From positions 1-5,487 of the forward strand of contig SKUV01000413.1 in assembly GCA_007129775.1 (NCBI GenBank): 5,487 nt of DNA. Reading direction: 5' to 3'. Source of the stretch: Paracoccaceae bacterium. Its GTDB lineage: Bacteria; Pseudomonadota; Alphaproteobacteria; Rhodobacterales; Rhodobacteraceae. A program made the position numbers and the translations under genes. The notes beneath the pieces are model-generated. The model was not told the origin of the DNA. It saw only the letters and a list, made by a program, of their open reading frames with translations, and made no database searches. Below, in pieces: positions 5,328-5,487 of this stretch (position 1 is the first letter of the stretch; every line of letters begins with the position of its first letter).

Positions 5328-5423
5328 GTCCCGGCGCTTACGCAGCCCCGCGGCAATGGCCGGATTGACCGCTCACCGCGGCTTTCGGCGGCACCTGCCC
5401 ACCGCGACAGGCGCCCCCCCGGT

Positions 5424-5487
5424 GTCGCTCCGGCGAGTCGCTCCGGCGAGTCGCTCCGGCGAGTCGCTCCGGCGAGTCGCTCCGGCG
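5424..5487 (+). repeat. 13-nt tandem repeat array, running off the window edge
   Basis: The unit GTCGCTCCGGCGA is repeated without change at 5424, 5437, 5450 and 5463, with a fifth copy from 5476 missing only its last base at the edge. Each unit contains TCGC and GCGA as inverted 4-bp arms around TCCG. The unit is not a multiple of three and has no spacers, so it is a simple tandem repeat, not CRISPR. A run of seven C (5414-5420) lies just before it. Confidence 0.92.

Noticed and set aside
5126..5368. 80-codon open frame on the plus strand in the tract after hemE, with a similar one on the minus strand at 5135-5356.
   Set aside because: It begins inside repeat copy A and runs through copy B, with no good ribosome binding site and no family likeness. 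The DNA-level repeat explains the sequence better than coding does.
5424..5487. Tandem array as a CRISPR.
   Set aside because: Units are directly adjacent, 13 nt long, with no unique spacers.

Overview
The window is G+C-rich and looks like chromosomal DNA from an alphaproteobacterium of the Rhodobacteraceae (Rhodobacter/Roseobacter group). The evidence is the codon usage, the divergent hemC/hemE pair, and a class II cytochrome c followed by a membrane-anchored diheme cytochrome c, which matches the cycFG operon described in Rhodobacter sphaeroides. No phage, plasmid, CRISPR, tRNA or rRNA feature was seen.

Layout from left to right: (1) a minus-strand START/COQ10-RatA type lipid-binding protein, cut off by the left edge just before its C-terminus; (2) an 84-bp divergent gap, then hpt (hypoxanthine phosphoribosyltransferase) on the plus strand; (3) a short gap with a G+C-rich hairpin and a weak promoter, then a two-gene operon on the plus strand, cycF-like (periplasmic class II cytochrome c) and cycG-like (anchored diheme cytochrome c). 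The 22-bp gap inside this operon is exactly bridged by a 7-codon minicistron with TGATG overlaps at both ends; (4) a 226-bp convergent gap with stem-loops; (5) hemC (hydroxymethylbilane synthase) on the minus strand; (6) a 165-bp divergent control region; (7) hemE (uroporphyrinogen decarboxylase) on the plus strand; (8) 484 bp with no convincing gene, holding two diverged copies of an approximately 95-bp element about 200 bp apart and a 13-nt tandem array that runs off the right edge.

HemC and HemE act two steps apart in tetrapyrrole synthesis; HemD, the enzyme between them, is not in the window. The haem made by this pathway is the cofactor of the two c-type cytochromes nearby. The best regulatory signal is an exact TGT-N12-ACA motif, the PpsR/CrtJ operator pattern of purple photosynthetic bacteria, placed between and overlapping the back-to-back promoter elements of hemC and hemE. 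It suggests that the organism is, or recently was, an anoxygenic phototroph that co-represses both genes.

No wholly new multi-gene system is visible. The less explained items are the repeats downstream of hemE, the minicistron relay in cycFG, and the shared hemC/hemE operator.
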